A model generated the notes under the pieces. It saw only the letters and a list, made by a program, of their open reading frames with translations, ran no database searches and was not told the origin of the DNA. From Oceanicola sp. 22II-s10i (GTDB lineage: Bacteria > Pseudomonadota > Alphaproteobacteria > Rhodobacterales > Rhodobacteraceae): a DNA stretch of 62,684 bases. Shown here piece after piece: positions 49,528-57,861 of this stretch. The stretch lies in the NCBI RefSeq assembly GCF_002210105.1, contig NZ_AQQU01000015.1, forward strand, positions 1 through 62,684, given 5' to 3'. Positions within the stretch are counted from its first letter, which is position 1; each line of letters begins with the position of its first letter. Made by a program: the position numbers and the translations under genes.

Positions 49528-52242
49528 ATGTTTCTGCTTTTCGTCGCGCCCACGCCGGGGCCGGTCGGCATGAACGCGACACAGGCTGTGATCGACCGCC
49601 CCAAGGGCGCGGAATGGCGTTGGACGCCGCAGGACGATGCGCTGCTGCTGGGGCCGGATGCGGCGTTCCTGTGCGCGCTGCCGGAACAGACGACGGGTCG
49701 GGCGATGGTCAGCCGGCTGCATCCCGACGATCAGGCCCGGCATGGGGGCCTGATCCGCGAAAGCCTGCGGACCGGCGCGGATTTCGCCTGCGCCTCGCGC
49801 GTGATGTCGCCCGGCGGCGGCTGGCATTGGGTCAACATGACCGGGCGGACCACGCGGCAGGGCAGCCGCGTGACGGGCATCGCGGGAACGGCTCAGGCGC
49901 TCGACCAGTATGCCCGTCCGGAACCGGGGCTGGCCCGCATTTTCGCCGATATCTGGGGGGCGGGTGTCGCCGCCATGGAGGAACGCGAGCTTGAACTGAC
50001 CCGCCGCCTCGCCGCCGAAAGCGCCAATTACACGCAGCGGGAGTTTCTGGCGACGGTCAGCCACGAGATACGCAACCCGCTGAGCGTGATCTTTGCCAAT
50101 ATCGGCCTCCTGCGCGCCCATGCGGAACGGGCAGGGGACCTGCCCGCGCTCGACAGGCTGTCGACGCTGGAATCGGCGGGGCGGCACCTGCGCGATCTCG
50201 TGACGGACATCCTCGATCTGGCCAAGGCCGAGGCCGGGCATATGGAGCCGGACCTCGCCGCGTTCGACCTCGACCAGCTGCTGGAAGAGATCGAGGACAT
50301 GGCGATCACGCTGACCCGCGACACGGGGCTTATGTTCCTGCTCGACAGTCCGGGCGATCTGGGGGCCATCACCTCGGACCGGGTGAAGCTCAAGCAGATC
50401 CTGCTGAACCTGATCGGCAACGCCATCAAATTCACCGAGCGCGGCCGTGTCACGCTGGAGGTCACGTCAGAGGCCGGGCAGATCGTCTTCGAGGTTCACG
50501 ACACCGGCCCAGGCATTCCCGAGGACCGGCTGGAACTGCTGTTCAAGGCCTTCAGCCGCGTCGGCGGGTCCAAGTCCCCGCGCGCGGGGGGCACGGGGCT
50601 GGGGCTCTATATCTCGGAACGGATCGCGCGGCAGCTCGGCGGGCGGCTGTCGGTGTCGAGCCGGGTCGGCGAGGGCAGCACCTTCGACCTGACCCTGCCG
50701 CGGGTGATGTCGCTGTCGCCGGTGCATATTCCGCAGCTGCGGGAGGAGGACCGGCTGGTCATCGGCCATACCGAGGATCTCGGTTCGCTCGACCCGCATC
50801 ACCAGTCGCGCAACACCAACGAGATGATCGCGCGGCACAGCTACGATGCGCTCGTGGGGCTTGCGGGGGACGGGAGCCTCGTGCCGGGGCTTGCCGCGTC
50901 ATGGCGCCCGCTGGCCGAAGGACACGGCTGGGAGTTCGACCTGCGGCGGGACGTGACGTTTCACGACGGAAGCCCGTTCGACGGCGCGGACGTTCTGGCC
51001 AGCTTCGCCCGTGTGCGGCGCAGCGGCAGTCCCTTTGCCGCCGTCCTCGTACCCGTGGTGGCCGAGGAGCTGCCGGATCCCTACCGGCTGATCCTGCGCA
51101 CCGAGGCGCCGATGCCGCTGCTGCCGGCCAACCTCGCCCGGCTGTTCATCCTGAACCGCGCGCAGGCCGAAACACCGACTTCGGCCTTTGACCGGCTGGA
51201 GGTGATGAACGGGACGGGCCCCTACCGGCTGACCGCACGCCCCTCGGACCGCGTCCTGCGGTTTGCCCGCAACGACACATTCCGGGAAGGGCCGCAGCCC
51301 TGGCAGGAGGTGGAGTTCCGCCTGATCGACGAAAGCGGGTCGGCCAGCATCGCCGCGCTGCTGGCGGGCGAGGTCGACCTGATCGACAACGTGACGCCGG
51401 AACAGCTGGTCGAACTGCAGTCGCGCACGGACGTGGCGCTCTACGGGTGTCCGACGAACCGGGTCTGGTATCTCTATTTCGATCAGGTGTCCCAGACATC
51501 GCCCTGGCTGACAGACAGCCGGGGGCAACTGCTCGACACCAATCCGCTGCGTGACGTGCGGGTGCGGCGGGCCATATCGCATGCCATCGACCGCGCGTTC
51601 ATCTGTTCCAAGATCATGGCCGGGCAGGCGCATCCGGTGGGTGACATCGCAGGGCCCGGCGTATTCGGCACCGATCCGGCGCTCGGGCCGCCGCCCTACG
51701 ATCCCGCCGGTGCGCGCGCGTTGCTGGCCGAGGCCGGCTGGCCGGACGGTTTCGGCATCACGCTGCACGGGTCGCGCGACCGCAGCTTCAATGGCGCGAC
51801 CGCGCTGCGTGCCATCGCGCTGATGCTGAACGCCATCGGCATACGCGCACGGCCCGAAGCCATGGGCGCGCGGGACTTCTATGCCCGCGCCGCGCGGCGC
51901 GAATTCTGCATGGGCCTGTCCGGCTGGGGCTCGGTTACGGGCGAGACGTCGTATACCCTGCACAACCTTCTGACGACCCGCGATCCCGCGCGCGGAATGG
52001 GGGCGGTCAACCGGGGCGGCTGGTCCGATCCCGAGTTCGACGCACTTGTCCGCTCCGCCCAGATCGAAATGGACGCGACCCGGCGGCTCGGTCTGCTGCG
52101 CGCCGCCTCGGCCCGTGCCATGGCGGATGTCGCCGTCGCCCCGATCTGTTTCCGCTCCACCACATGGGCCACCAAACGCGGCATCGTCTACGAACCGCAG
52201 ACGGACGGCAGCACCCTCGCGATGGCCACGATCCGGACCTGA
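49528..52242 (+). CDS. PAS-histidine kinase fused to a family-5 solute-binding domain
   Basis: 904 aa. A PAS-like N-terminus (about 28-125) is followed by HisKA with His179 in EFLATVSHEIRNPLSVI and an intact ATPase domain (N-box KQILLNLIGNAIKF, G1 DTGPGIPE, G2 GGTGLGLYIS) ending near 392. Then comes a complete SBP_bac_5 (oligopeptide/dipeptide-binding type) domain from about 408 to the end: LAASWRPLAEGHGWEFDLRR, VTFHDGSPFDGADVLASFAR, NGTGPYRLT, LRDVRVRRAISHAIDRAFIC. I find no signal peptide or membrane segment, so the binding domain should be cytoplasmic; SgrR is a known case of a cytoplasmic SBP-like sensor on a regulator. The start could be ATG 49528 or 49570; neither has a strong ribosome site. 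The partner is the regulator at 48763. Confidence 0.9.
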   Translation: MFLLFVAPTPGPVGMNATQAVIDRPKGAEWRWTPQDDALLLGPDAAFLCALPEQTTGRAMVSRLHPDDQARHGGLIRESLRTGADFACASRVMSPGGGWHWVNMTGRTTRQGSRVTGIAGTAQALDQYARPEPGLARIFADIWGAGVAAMEERELELTRRLAAESANYTQREFLATVSHEIRNPLSVIFANIGLLRAHAERAGDLPALDRLSTLESAGRHLRDLVTDILDLAKAEAGHMEPDLAAFDLDQLLEEIEDMAITLTRDTGLMFLLDSPGDLGAITSDRVKLKQILLNLIGNAIKFTERGRVTLEVTSEAGQIVFEVHDTGPGIPEDRLELLFKAFSRVGGSKSPRAGGTGLGLYISERIARQLGGRLSVSSRVGEGSTFDLTLPRVMSLSPVHIPQLREEDRLVIGHTEDLGSLDPHHQSRNTNEMIARHSYDALVGLAGDGSLVPGLAASWRPLAEGHGWEFDLRRDVTFHDGSPFDGADVLASFARVRRSGSPFAAVLVPVVAEELPDPYRLILRTEAPMPLLPANLARLFILNRAQAETPTSAFDRLEVMNGTGPYRLTARPSDRVLRFARNDTFREGPQPWQEVEFRLIDESGSASIAALLAGEVDLIDNVTPEQLVELQSRTDVALYGCPTNRVWYLYFDQVSQTSPWLTDSRGQLLDTNPLRDVRVRRAISHAIDRAFICSKIMAGQAHPVGDIAGPGVFGTDPALGPPPYDPAGARALLAEAGWPDGFGITLHGSRDRSFNGATALRAIALMLNAIGIRARPEAMGARDFYARAARREFCMGLSGWGSVTGETSYTLHNLLTTRDPARGMGAVNRGGWSDPEFDALVRSAQIEMDATRRLGLLRAASARAMADVAVAPICFRSTTWATKRGIVYEPQTDGSTLAMATIRT

Positions 52243-52271
52243 ACGGTTCGGATTGTTTCGGCGGAAACGCG

Positions 52272-52312
52272 GCGGCCCTTCCGGCCGCAGGCATGTTTCT
52301 GTCCGGAAACAT
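52272..52312 (+). other. Two hairpins between the kinase-SBP gene and the RTX gene
   Basis: GCGGCC-CTTCC-GGCCGC (52272-52288) and ATGTTTC-TGTCCG-GAAACAT (52293-52312). The first may end the kinase transcript; the second contains CGGAAACAT, a 9-mer that recurs at 54701-54709 ahead of the ABC gene. Confidence 0.4.
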
Positions 52313-52433
52313 AACCCCGTATCCACGAAACCGGCCGCTTCACAGCGCGGCAGATTGGCGAAACGCCACAGCATCAGAAACGGGTCATCGAAACACCCCG
52401 CCAGAGTGCGGGTCCAATCACAGGATGACCAAA

Positions 52434-54599
52434 ATGCCTATTGAAACCAAATTCCTCCGCTTTCTGGACGGCACTGTCTGGAACTTTCTCGGAACCGAAA
52501 ACTCCGATGCGATCGTAGAGAATGGCGAGAATGCGCTCTTCCTGGCCGGCGACAACGTCATCGACGGCTACGGTGGCAACGACTGGCTCGAAGGCGGCGC
52601 CGGCAAGGACACGATCCGCGGCGGCTCCGGCTCGGACACGATCTTCGGCGGCACGCATGACGACAAGCTGTTCGGCGGCTCTGACAATGACCTGATGTAT
52701 GGCGGCAGCGGCAATGACTACCTCGATGGCGGCACCGGGTCCGACAGCCTGTACGGCGGGCTCGGAAACGACACGCTCGATGGCGGTGCGGGTGATGCGG
52801 CCAGCCACTACGACAGGCTCGAAGGCGGCGACGGCCATGACGTCTACCGCATCCGCGATGCACGGGACGTGATCTATGGCGAACAGTCCTACGCGACCTC
52901 GACCAGCCACGACATGATCCAGCTCTACATGAACTTCTTCAACATGGCCGACGCCCGCGGCGCCAAGGCGGTCGAAGACATCAACGTCATGGGCAACGTC
53001 CTGAACGGTGCGTCCGTGAACGGCAACGCCCTCGACAACGAGATGCGCGGCAACGTGGGCAACGACACGCTGTCCGGCGGGTCGGGCAACGACGAGATCT
53101 TCGGCAAGGGCGGCAACGACAAGCTGAGTGGCGGGATCGGCAACGATTTCCTGAGCGGTGACGCCGGCAACGACTTCATCGACGGCGGCAACGACCAGGA
53201 CACGATCTACGGCGGCTCGGGCAACGACAGCCTGTGGGGCGCTTCGGGCAACGATGTGATCTACGGCGGCTCCGAGGACGACGTCCTGAAGGGCGAGGAC
53301 GGCAACGATTATCTCGATGGCGGTTCCGGCTTTGACAGGATGGATGGCGGCGCGGGCAACGACACGCTGAAAGGCGGCGAGGACATGGCCGGCGGCGAGG
53401 GCAACGACACCTTCTATGTCGTCGATGACGCGCAGATCGTGACCGAGGCGCTCAACGAGGGGCAGGACGTCGTCCGCACCACGCTGACGGAATACACCCT
53501 GGGCGCCAACCTCGAAGAACTGGTCTACGAAGGCGACGTCTCGGCGACGGTGTCCTTCGAGGGCAATGCGTCCGACAACTACATCAGCGCGCGGAACTCG
53601 GCCCATGCGATCCTGTGGGGTGGCGACGGCTGGGACGACCTGCACGGGTCCAACACCGGGTATGACCAGCTCTACGGCGGCTCCGGCGACGACGTGATCT
53701 ACGGCTACGGCGGCGACGATTTCATCAACGGCGGTACCGGGCACGACTACATGCGCGGCGGCACCGGCAACGACACCTACGTCGTCGACAGTAACCTCGA
53801 CCGGATCATCGAATACGCGAACGAGGGCTACGACATCGCGCGGATCACGAACCAGTACTTCAAGCTGCTGGACACCTCGATGGTCGAGGAACTTCAGGCC
53901 ACGACCAACAACGGGCACATGATCGCGGGCAACATGTACGCCAACACGATCCGCGGCCTGAACGGCGAGGACGTGCTGCAGGGTTTCGACGGGAACGACT
54001 ACCTTGTCGGGAACGGCGGCAACGACAGCCTCGACGGCGGGTCCGGCAATGACACGATGCTGGGCGGCTATGGCAACGACACCTACTGGATCGACAGCCA
54101 GTACGACAAGATCGTCGAGTATTCGTCGGGCGGGTTCGACACGGCCTACATCAAGAACAGCTACTACTCGTTCATCGGCAGCGAAAACGTCGAACGCATG
54201 ATCGCGTCGAGCAACTGGAACACGACGATCCATGGCACCAACGGCCACAACCGGATCCTGGGCGGCGCCAAGAACGACCTTCTCAGCGGTCGCGGCGGCA
54301 ACGACAACATCCACGGCGGCGGCGGTGCGGACAGGGTCTATGGCGGCACCGGCAACGACCAGTTCATCTTCCAGAACAACCGGTCGAACACCGGGTCCAA
54401 GGTGATGGACTTCGTGCACGGCGAGGACAAGATCGTTCTGGACAGCGACGGCCAGTGGGGCTGGGCGGCCATGGGCAACGGCACCGTGGTGATCCAGTCG
54501 GGCAATGGCGGCGGTTCGATCACCGTCTATGCCGACAACCTCTACTACGGGTCGGACATCCAGCTGATGAGCGACTCGACCATCGCCAACCTGATCTGA
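52434..54599 (+). CDS. RTX calcium-binding protein, probable type I secretion substrate
   Basis: 721 aa. A short N-terminus (MPIETKFLRFLDGTVWNFLG) leads into repeated GGxGxDxLxGG nonapeptides in three arrays, interspersed with longer segments resembling those in RTX proteins of the group (DTFYVVDDAQIV, DTYVVDSNLDRI, DTYWIDSQYDKI). The C-terminus (FIFQNNRSNTGSKVMDFVHG and the hydrophobic last residues) looks like a type I secretion signal region. I see no enzyme domain, so the role (adhesin, surface layer, matrix) is open. Start 52434 is chosen because AGGA lies 8 nt upstream; the ATG at 52425 lacks a ribosome site. The ABC/HlyD pair follows directly. Confidence 0.88.
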   Translation: MPIETKFLRFLDGTVWNFLGTENSDAIVENGENALFLAGDNVIDGYGGNDWLEGGAGKDTIRGGSGSDTIFGGTHDDKLFGGSDNDLMYGGSGNDYLDGGTGSDSLYGGLGNDTLDGGAGDAASHYDRLEGGDGHDVYRIRDARDVIYGEQSYATSTSHDMIQLYMNFFNMADARGAKAVEDINVMGNVLNGASVNGNALDNEMRGNVGNDTLSGGSGNDEIFGKGGNDKLSGGIGNDFLSGDAGNDFIDGGNDQDTIYGGSGNDSLWGASGNDVIYGGSEDDVLKGEDGNDYLDGGSGFDRMDGGAGNDTLKGGEDMAGGEGNDTFYVVDDAQIVTEALNEGQDVVRTTLTEYTLGANLEELVYEGDVSATVSFEGNASDNYISARNSAHAILWGGDGWDDLHGSNTGYDQLYGGSGDDVIYGYGGDDFINGGTGHDYMRGGTGNDTYVVDSNLDRIIEYANEGYDIARITNQYFKLLDTSMVEELQATTNNGHMIAGNMYANTIRGLNGEDVLQGFDGNDYLVGNGGNDSLDGGSGNDTMLGGYGNDTYWIDSQYDKIVEYSSGGFDTAYIKNSYYSFIGSENVERMIASSNWNTTIHGTNGHNRILGGAKNDLLSGRGGNDNIHGGGGADRVYGGTGNDQFIFQNNRSNTGSKVMDFVHGEDKIVLDSDGQWGWAAMGNGTVVIQSGNGGGSITVYADNLYYGSDIQLMSDSTIANLI

Positions 54600-54790
54600 G
54601 CGGAGAGCGGCCGGCGTCCCCATTCCCCGGCCGAACCTCCCGCCAGCGCGCCCTCCCGGAAACGGGGGGGCGCAGTGCGTTTCGGGCGGGCGCGGTGTGG
54701 CGGAAACATTGGAAACACTCGGCCCACCCGGACAACATCGCGACGAAACGCTGACGGGCGACACCGGGGCATCGGCAAGAGGAGAACGCC

Positions 54791-56500
54791 ATGCCCCGCA
54801 CCACCCGAACCCGTCCCGGCCTGTCCGCCCTGCGCCCGGCGCTCGTCGCCGTCGCGCTGCTGTCGGTGGCCCTGAACCTGCTCGCGCTCGCGGGCGCGTT
54901 CTACTCGATCCAGGTCTTCGACCGCGTCTTCACCAGCCGCAGCGAAGAGACGCTGCTGATGATCTCGCTGCTGTTCGGCGGAATCCTCGTGGTGCAGGCG
55001 ATGTTCGACCGGATGCGCGGCGGCATCGTCGCGGCGCTCGCCGGCTGGCTGGACGCGGCCATCGGGCCGGAACTGGTCCGCAGCGGGCTGAAGGACAATG
55101 CCGCCGACGGCGCCACCGGGCTGCGCGACCTAGCCGCGCTGCGCAACGGCCTGTCCGGACCCGCCTTCCTCGCGCTGGCCGATCTGCCCTGGGCGCTTGG
55201 CTTCGGCCTGCTGCTGGCGTTGCTCCATCCCTGGCTGGGGCTGCTGGCGCTCGGCACCGGGGCGATCCTGCTGGGCCTCACCGTCGGGTTCGACCTGTGG
55301 AGCCGTCCCCACAACCGCCGCATCGCGGCAGAGCAGGGGGCGGCGGCGGAGTATGTCGCGGCCGCCGGGCGCGCCGCGACGGCGGTCGAGGCCATGGGCC
55401 TGTCTGACCGCATCGCCATGCTCTGGTCCGATCGCAATGCCCCGAGCCAGGATCTGGCCAACCGTCTCGTCCGCCGTGCGGCGACCGTCCAGGCGCTGGT
55501 CCGGATGACCCGGCTGGCGGCGCAGATGGCGGGCACCGGCCTTGCCGGGCTGCTGGTTCTGGAGGGACGCCTGTCGATGGGCGTGGTCGTCGCCGTCACG
55601 ATCCTGCTGGCCCGCGCGCTGGCGCCGATCGAACAGATCGCCGGCGGCTGGCGGTCGCTGGCCGAAATGCGCGCGGCCCGGACCCGGATCGCCGACCGCA
55701 TCGCCACCCTCGCGACCGAGGCCGCGCCGATGGAACTTCCCGCGCTGGAAGGCCGGATCCATGCCGAAGGCGTCTCCTTCGCCGTGCCGGGCCTGCGCAT
55801 GCCGATCCTGCAGGACCTGTCGTTCGACCTTCACCCCGGCGAGATCCTCGGCGTGATCGGGCCGTCGGGCAGCGGGAAATCCACCCTGTCGCGGCTGATC
55901 CTCGGCCTCGACACCCCGAACGCGGGCCGCATGACGCTGGACGGGCAGGACGCCGTTCAGTTCGACCGGACCCGGCGCGGCGACGAGATCGGCTATCTGC
56001 CGCAGGACGTGCAGCTGCTGCCCGGAACCGTGGCCGAGAACATCGGACGCCTGTCCGCCAGCGCCGACCAGATCGTCGCCGCCGCCCGCCTCGTCGGGGT
56101 GCACGAGATGATCCTCGCCCTGCCGAACGGCTACGACACCATGCTGGCCGAAGGCGGGCGTCCGCTCTCGGGCGGGCAGCGGCAGCGGATCGCGCTGGCG
56201 CGGGCCGTCTGCGGAATGCCGCGCCTCGTCGTGCTGGACGAACCGGACTCGGGCCTCGACCCGCAGGGCGAAGCGGAGCTGGTGCGCACCCTGCAGGCCC
56301 TGCGCGCGGCCGGTTCCACCGTCATCCTCATCGGCCACCGCATGGCCGCCTTCCGCGCCACGGACCGGCTGATGGTCCTCGACGCCGGTCGCATCGACCT
56401 GATCGGTCCGCGCGCCGAGGTGATGCAGGCCATGCAGACCCGCGTTGCCGCGCAGCGCCCCGCCGCGCCGGACCAGACCATCACGGCCCAGGCCGTCTGA
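54791..56500 (+). CDS. Type I secretion ABC transporter (PrtD/HlyB type)
   Basis: 569 aa. N-terminal membrane region (about 15-300, starting near ALVAVALLSVALNLLALAGA with FYSIQVFDRVFTSRS) and a C-terminal nucleotide-binding domain with Walker A GPSGSGKST, Q-loop YLPQDVQLLPG, signature LSGGQRQR, Walker B LVVLDEPDSGLD and the switch His in IGHRMAAF. There is no C39 peptidase domain, as in the PrtD class that exports RTX proteases and related proteins. Ribosome site AAGAGGAGAACGCC. The upstream RTX gene is the natural substrate. Confidence 0.94.
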   Translation: MPRTTRTRPGLSALRPALVAVALLSVALNLLALAGAFYSIQVFDRVFTSRSEETLLMISLLFGGILVVQAMFDRMRGGIVAALAGWLDAAIGPELVRSGLKDNAADGATGLRDLAALRNGLSGPAFLALADLPWALGFGLLLALLHPWLGLLALGTGAILLGLTVGFDLWSRPHNRRIAAEQGAAAEYVAAAGRAATAVEAMGLSDRIAMLWSDRNAPSQDLANRLVRRAATVQALVRMTRLAAQMAGTGLAGLLVLEGRLSMGVVVAVTILLARALAPIEQIAGGWRSLAEMRAARTRIADRIATLATEAAPMELPALEGRIHAEGVSFAVPGLRMPILQDLSFDLHPGEILGVIGPSGSGKSTLSRLILGLDTPNAGRMTLDGQDAVQFDRTRRGDEIGYLPQDVQLLPGTVAENIGRLSASADQIVAAARLVGVHEMILALPNGYDTMLAEGGRPLSGGQRQRIALARAVCGMPRLVVLDEPDSGLDPQGEAELVRTLQALRAAGSTVILIGHRMAAFRATDRLMVLDAGRIDLIGPRAEVMQAMQTRVAAQRPAAPDQTITAQAV

Positions 56501-56530
56501 CCCCCAACACGCCAACAAGGAGATCCCGAA

Positions 56531-57859
56531 ATGACCACGCTGACCTACACCCACGCCCGCCGCGACCGTCCTGTTCCGACGCTCCGCCCGCGTATCCGCA
56601 GCCACCTGATCGGGGCTGGCCTGCTGACCCTGATCGCCTTCGGCGGCTTCGGAAGCTGGGCCGTGACCGCCCCGATCGCCAGCACCGTGATCGCCCCCGG
56701 CAGCCTGACCGTCGCGACCGAGCGGCTGGACCTGGCCCATCGCGAAGGCGGCCTGATCGCCGAGGTCTTCGTGCGAGAGGGACAGACGGTCCGGCAGGGC
56801 GACCTGCTGATCCGCCTCGACGATGTCGACAGCCGCGCCGCACTTGGCGAATGGCAGGACCGCCGCCGCATGGCCCTCGCGCAGCGCGCCCGGCTGGTGG
56901 CCGAGCGGGACGGGCTGATCGCGATGCCCGAGGTGCCGGAACTGGCGGGCGATGCCGAGGCCGCCGATGTGCTGATGTCCGAGGCGCGGCTCTTTTCCGA
57001 ACGGCGCGAGGCGTTTCTGGCGGAAATGGCGCTGATCGAGGCCGAACGGGCCGAGGCGCAGGCCCGCGCCGCGCAGGCCGCCGCACGCTCCGACAGCCTG
57101 CGCGAGCAGCTTGCGCTGATGGAAAGCGATCTGGAGGCGACGCGGACGCTCATCGAAAAAGGTCTCGCCACACGCTCGCGGCTGACCCAGCTTCAGCGCG
57201 GCGTGGCGGATGCCAGCGGCATGATCGCCGTCCTCGCCGCCGAGGCGCAGGCCGCGTCCAAGGCGATCGAGGCCATCGCCCTGCGTCGGGCCAAGCTGCA
57301 GCAGGCGCGTGTCAGCGAGGCCGCGGCGCGGCTGACCGAGGTCGAGGCGACGCTGCTGCAGGCCAACCGGCGGCTGGCGCCGGGCGAGGACCGGCAGGCC
57401 CGCCGCGACCTGCGCGCGCCGGTCGACGGGGTGGTCCACGCGGTTGCCTTCCCGGCCGCCGGATCGGTCGCGGGGGCAGGGGCGCGCCTTCTGACGCTGA
57501 TCCCGTTGGACAGCCGGATGGAGGTGGAGGCGCGGGTCAGCCCGACCGACATCGACCGTCTGTCCGAAGGGCAGGCGGCGCGGCTGCGGCTGACCGGTCT
57601 GCCGGCCCGCACCACGCCCGAGATCGCGGGCCGCATCGTCGCCATCGCGCCGGATGTCACGACCGACCCGCGCAGCGGCCAGGCGTGGTATGCCGCCCGC
57701 CTCGCCATCGAGGATCCGGAATTCGACCGCCTGCAGGGCGAGGCGCGGCTGGCTGCCGGCATGCCGGTCGAGGTCTTCGTGGCGCAGGGGACGCGTACGC
57801 TGTTCGACTACGTCAGCCAGCCCGTGACCGACGCCATCGCCCGCTCGTTCCGCGAGTGA
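56531..57859 (+). CDS. Type I secretion membrane fusion protein (HlyD/PrtE type)
   Basis: 442 aa. One membrane segment near 33-60 (AGLLTLIAFGGFGSWAVTAP), lipoyl-type half motifs (PGSLTVATERLDLAHREGGL and DLRAPVDGVVHAVAFPAAGS), a long coiled-coil hairpin (about 110-290), and the C-terminal HlyD barrel (VEARVSPTDIDRLSEGQAAR, GMPVEVFV). It spans the periplasm between the ABC protein and an outer-membrane channel. No TolC-like gene follows. Ribosome site AAGGAGATCCCGAA. The stop is 2 bp from the convergent oxidoreductase stop. Confidence 0.94.
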   Translation: MTTLTYTHARRDRPVPTLRPRIRSHLIGAGLLTLIAFGGFGSWAVTAPIASTVIAPGSLTVATERLDLAHREGGLIAEVFVREGQTVRQGDLLIRLDDVDSRAALGEWQDRRRMALAQRARLVAERDGLIAMPEVPELAGDAEAADVLMSEARLFSERREAFLAEMALIEAERAEAQARAAQAAARSDSLREQLALMESDLEATRTLIEKGLATRSRLTQLQRGVADASGMIAVLAAEAQAASKAIEAIALRRAKLQQARVSEAAARLTEVEATLLQANRRLAPGEDRQARRDLRAPVDGVVHAVAFPAAGSVAGAGARLLTLIPLDSRMEVEARVSPTDIDRLSEGQAARLRLTGLPARTTPEIAGRIVAIAPDVTTDPRSGQAWYAARLAIEDPEFDRLQGEARLAAGMPVEVFVAQGTRTLFDYVSQPVTDAIARSFRE

Positions 57860-57861
57860 GG

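Noticed and set aside
49528..49570. A signal peptide at the start of the kinase-SBP protein (MFLLFVAPTPGPVG)
   Set aside because: The hydrophobic stretch is only about seven residues with no basic start, and the PAS and kinase domains that follow are cytoplasmic.
52374..54764. A 796-codon minus-strand frame opposite the second RTX gene
   Set aside because: Same cause as the RTX-Hint antisense frame. The plus strand shows RTX nonapeptides and a type I secretion-like C-terminus.
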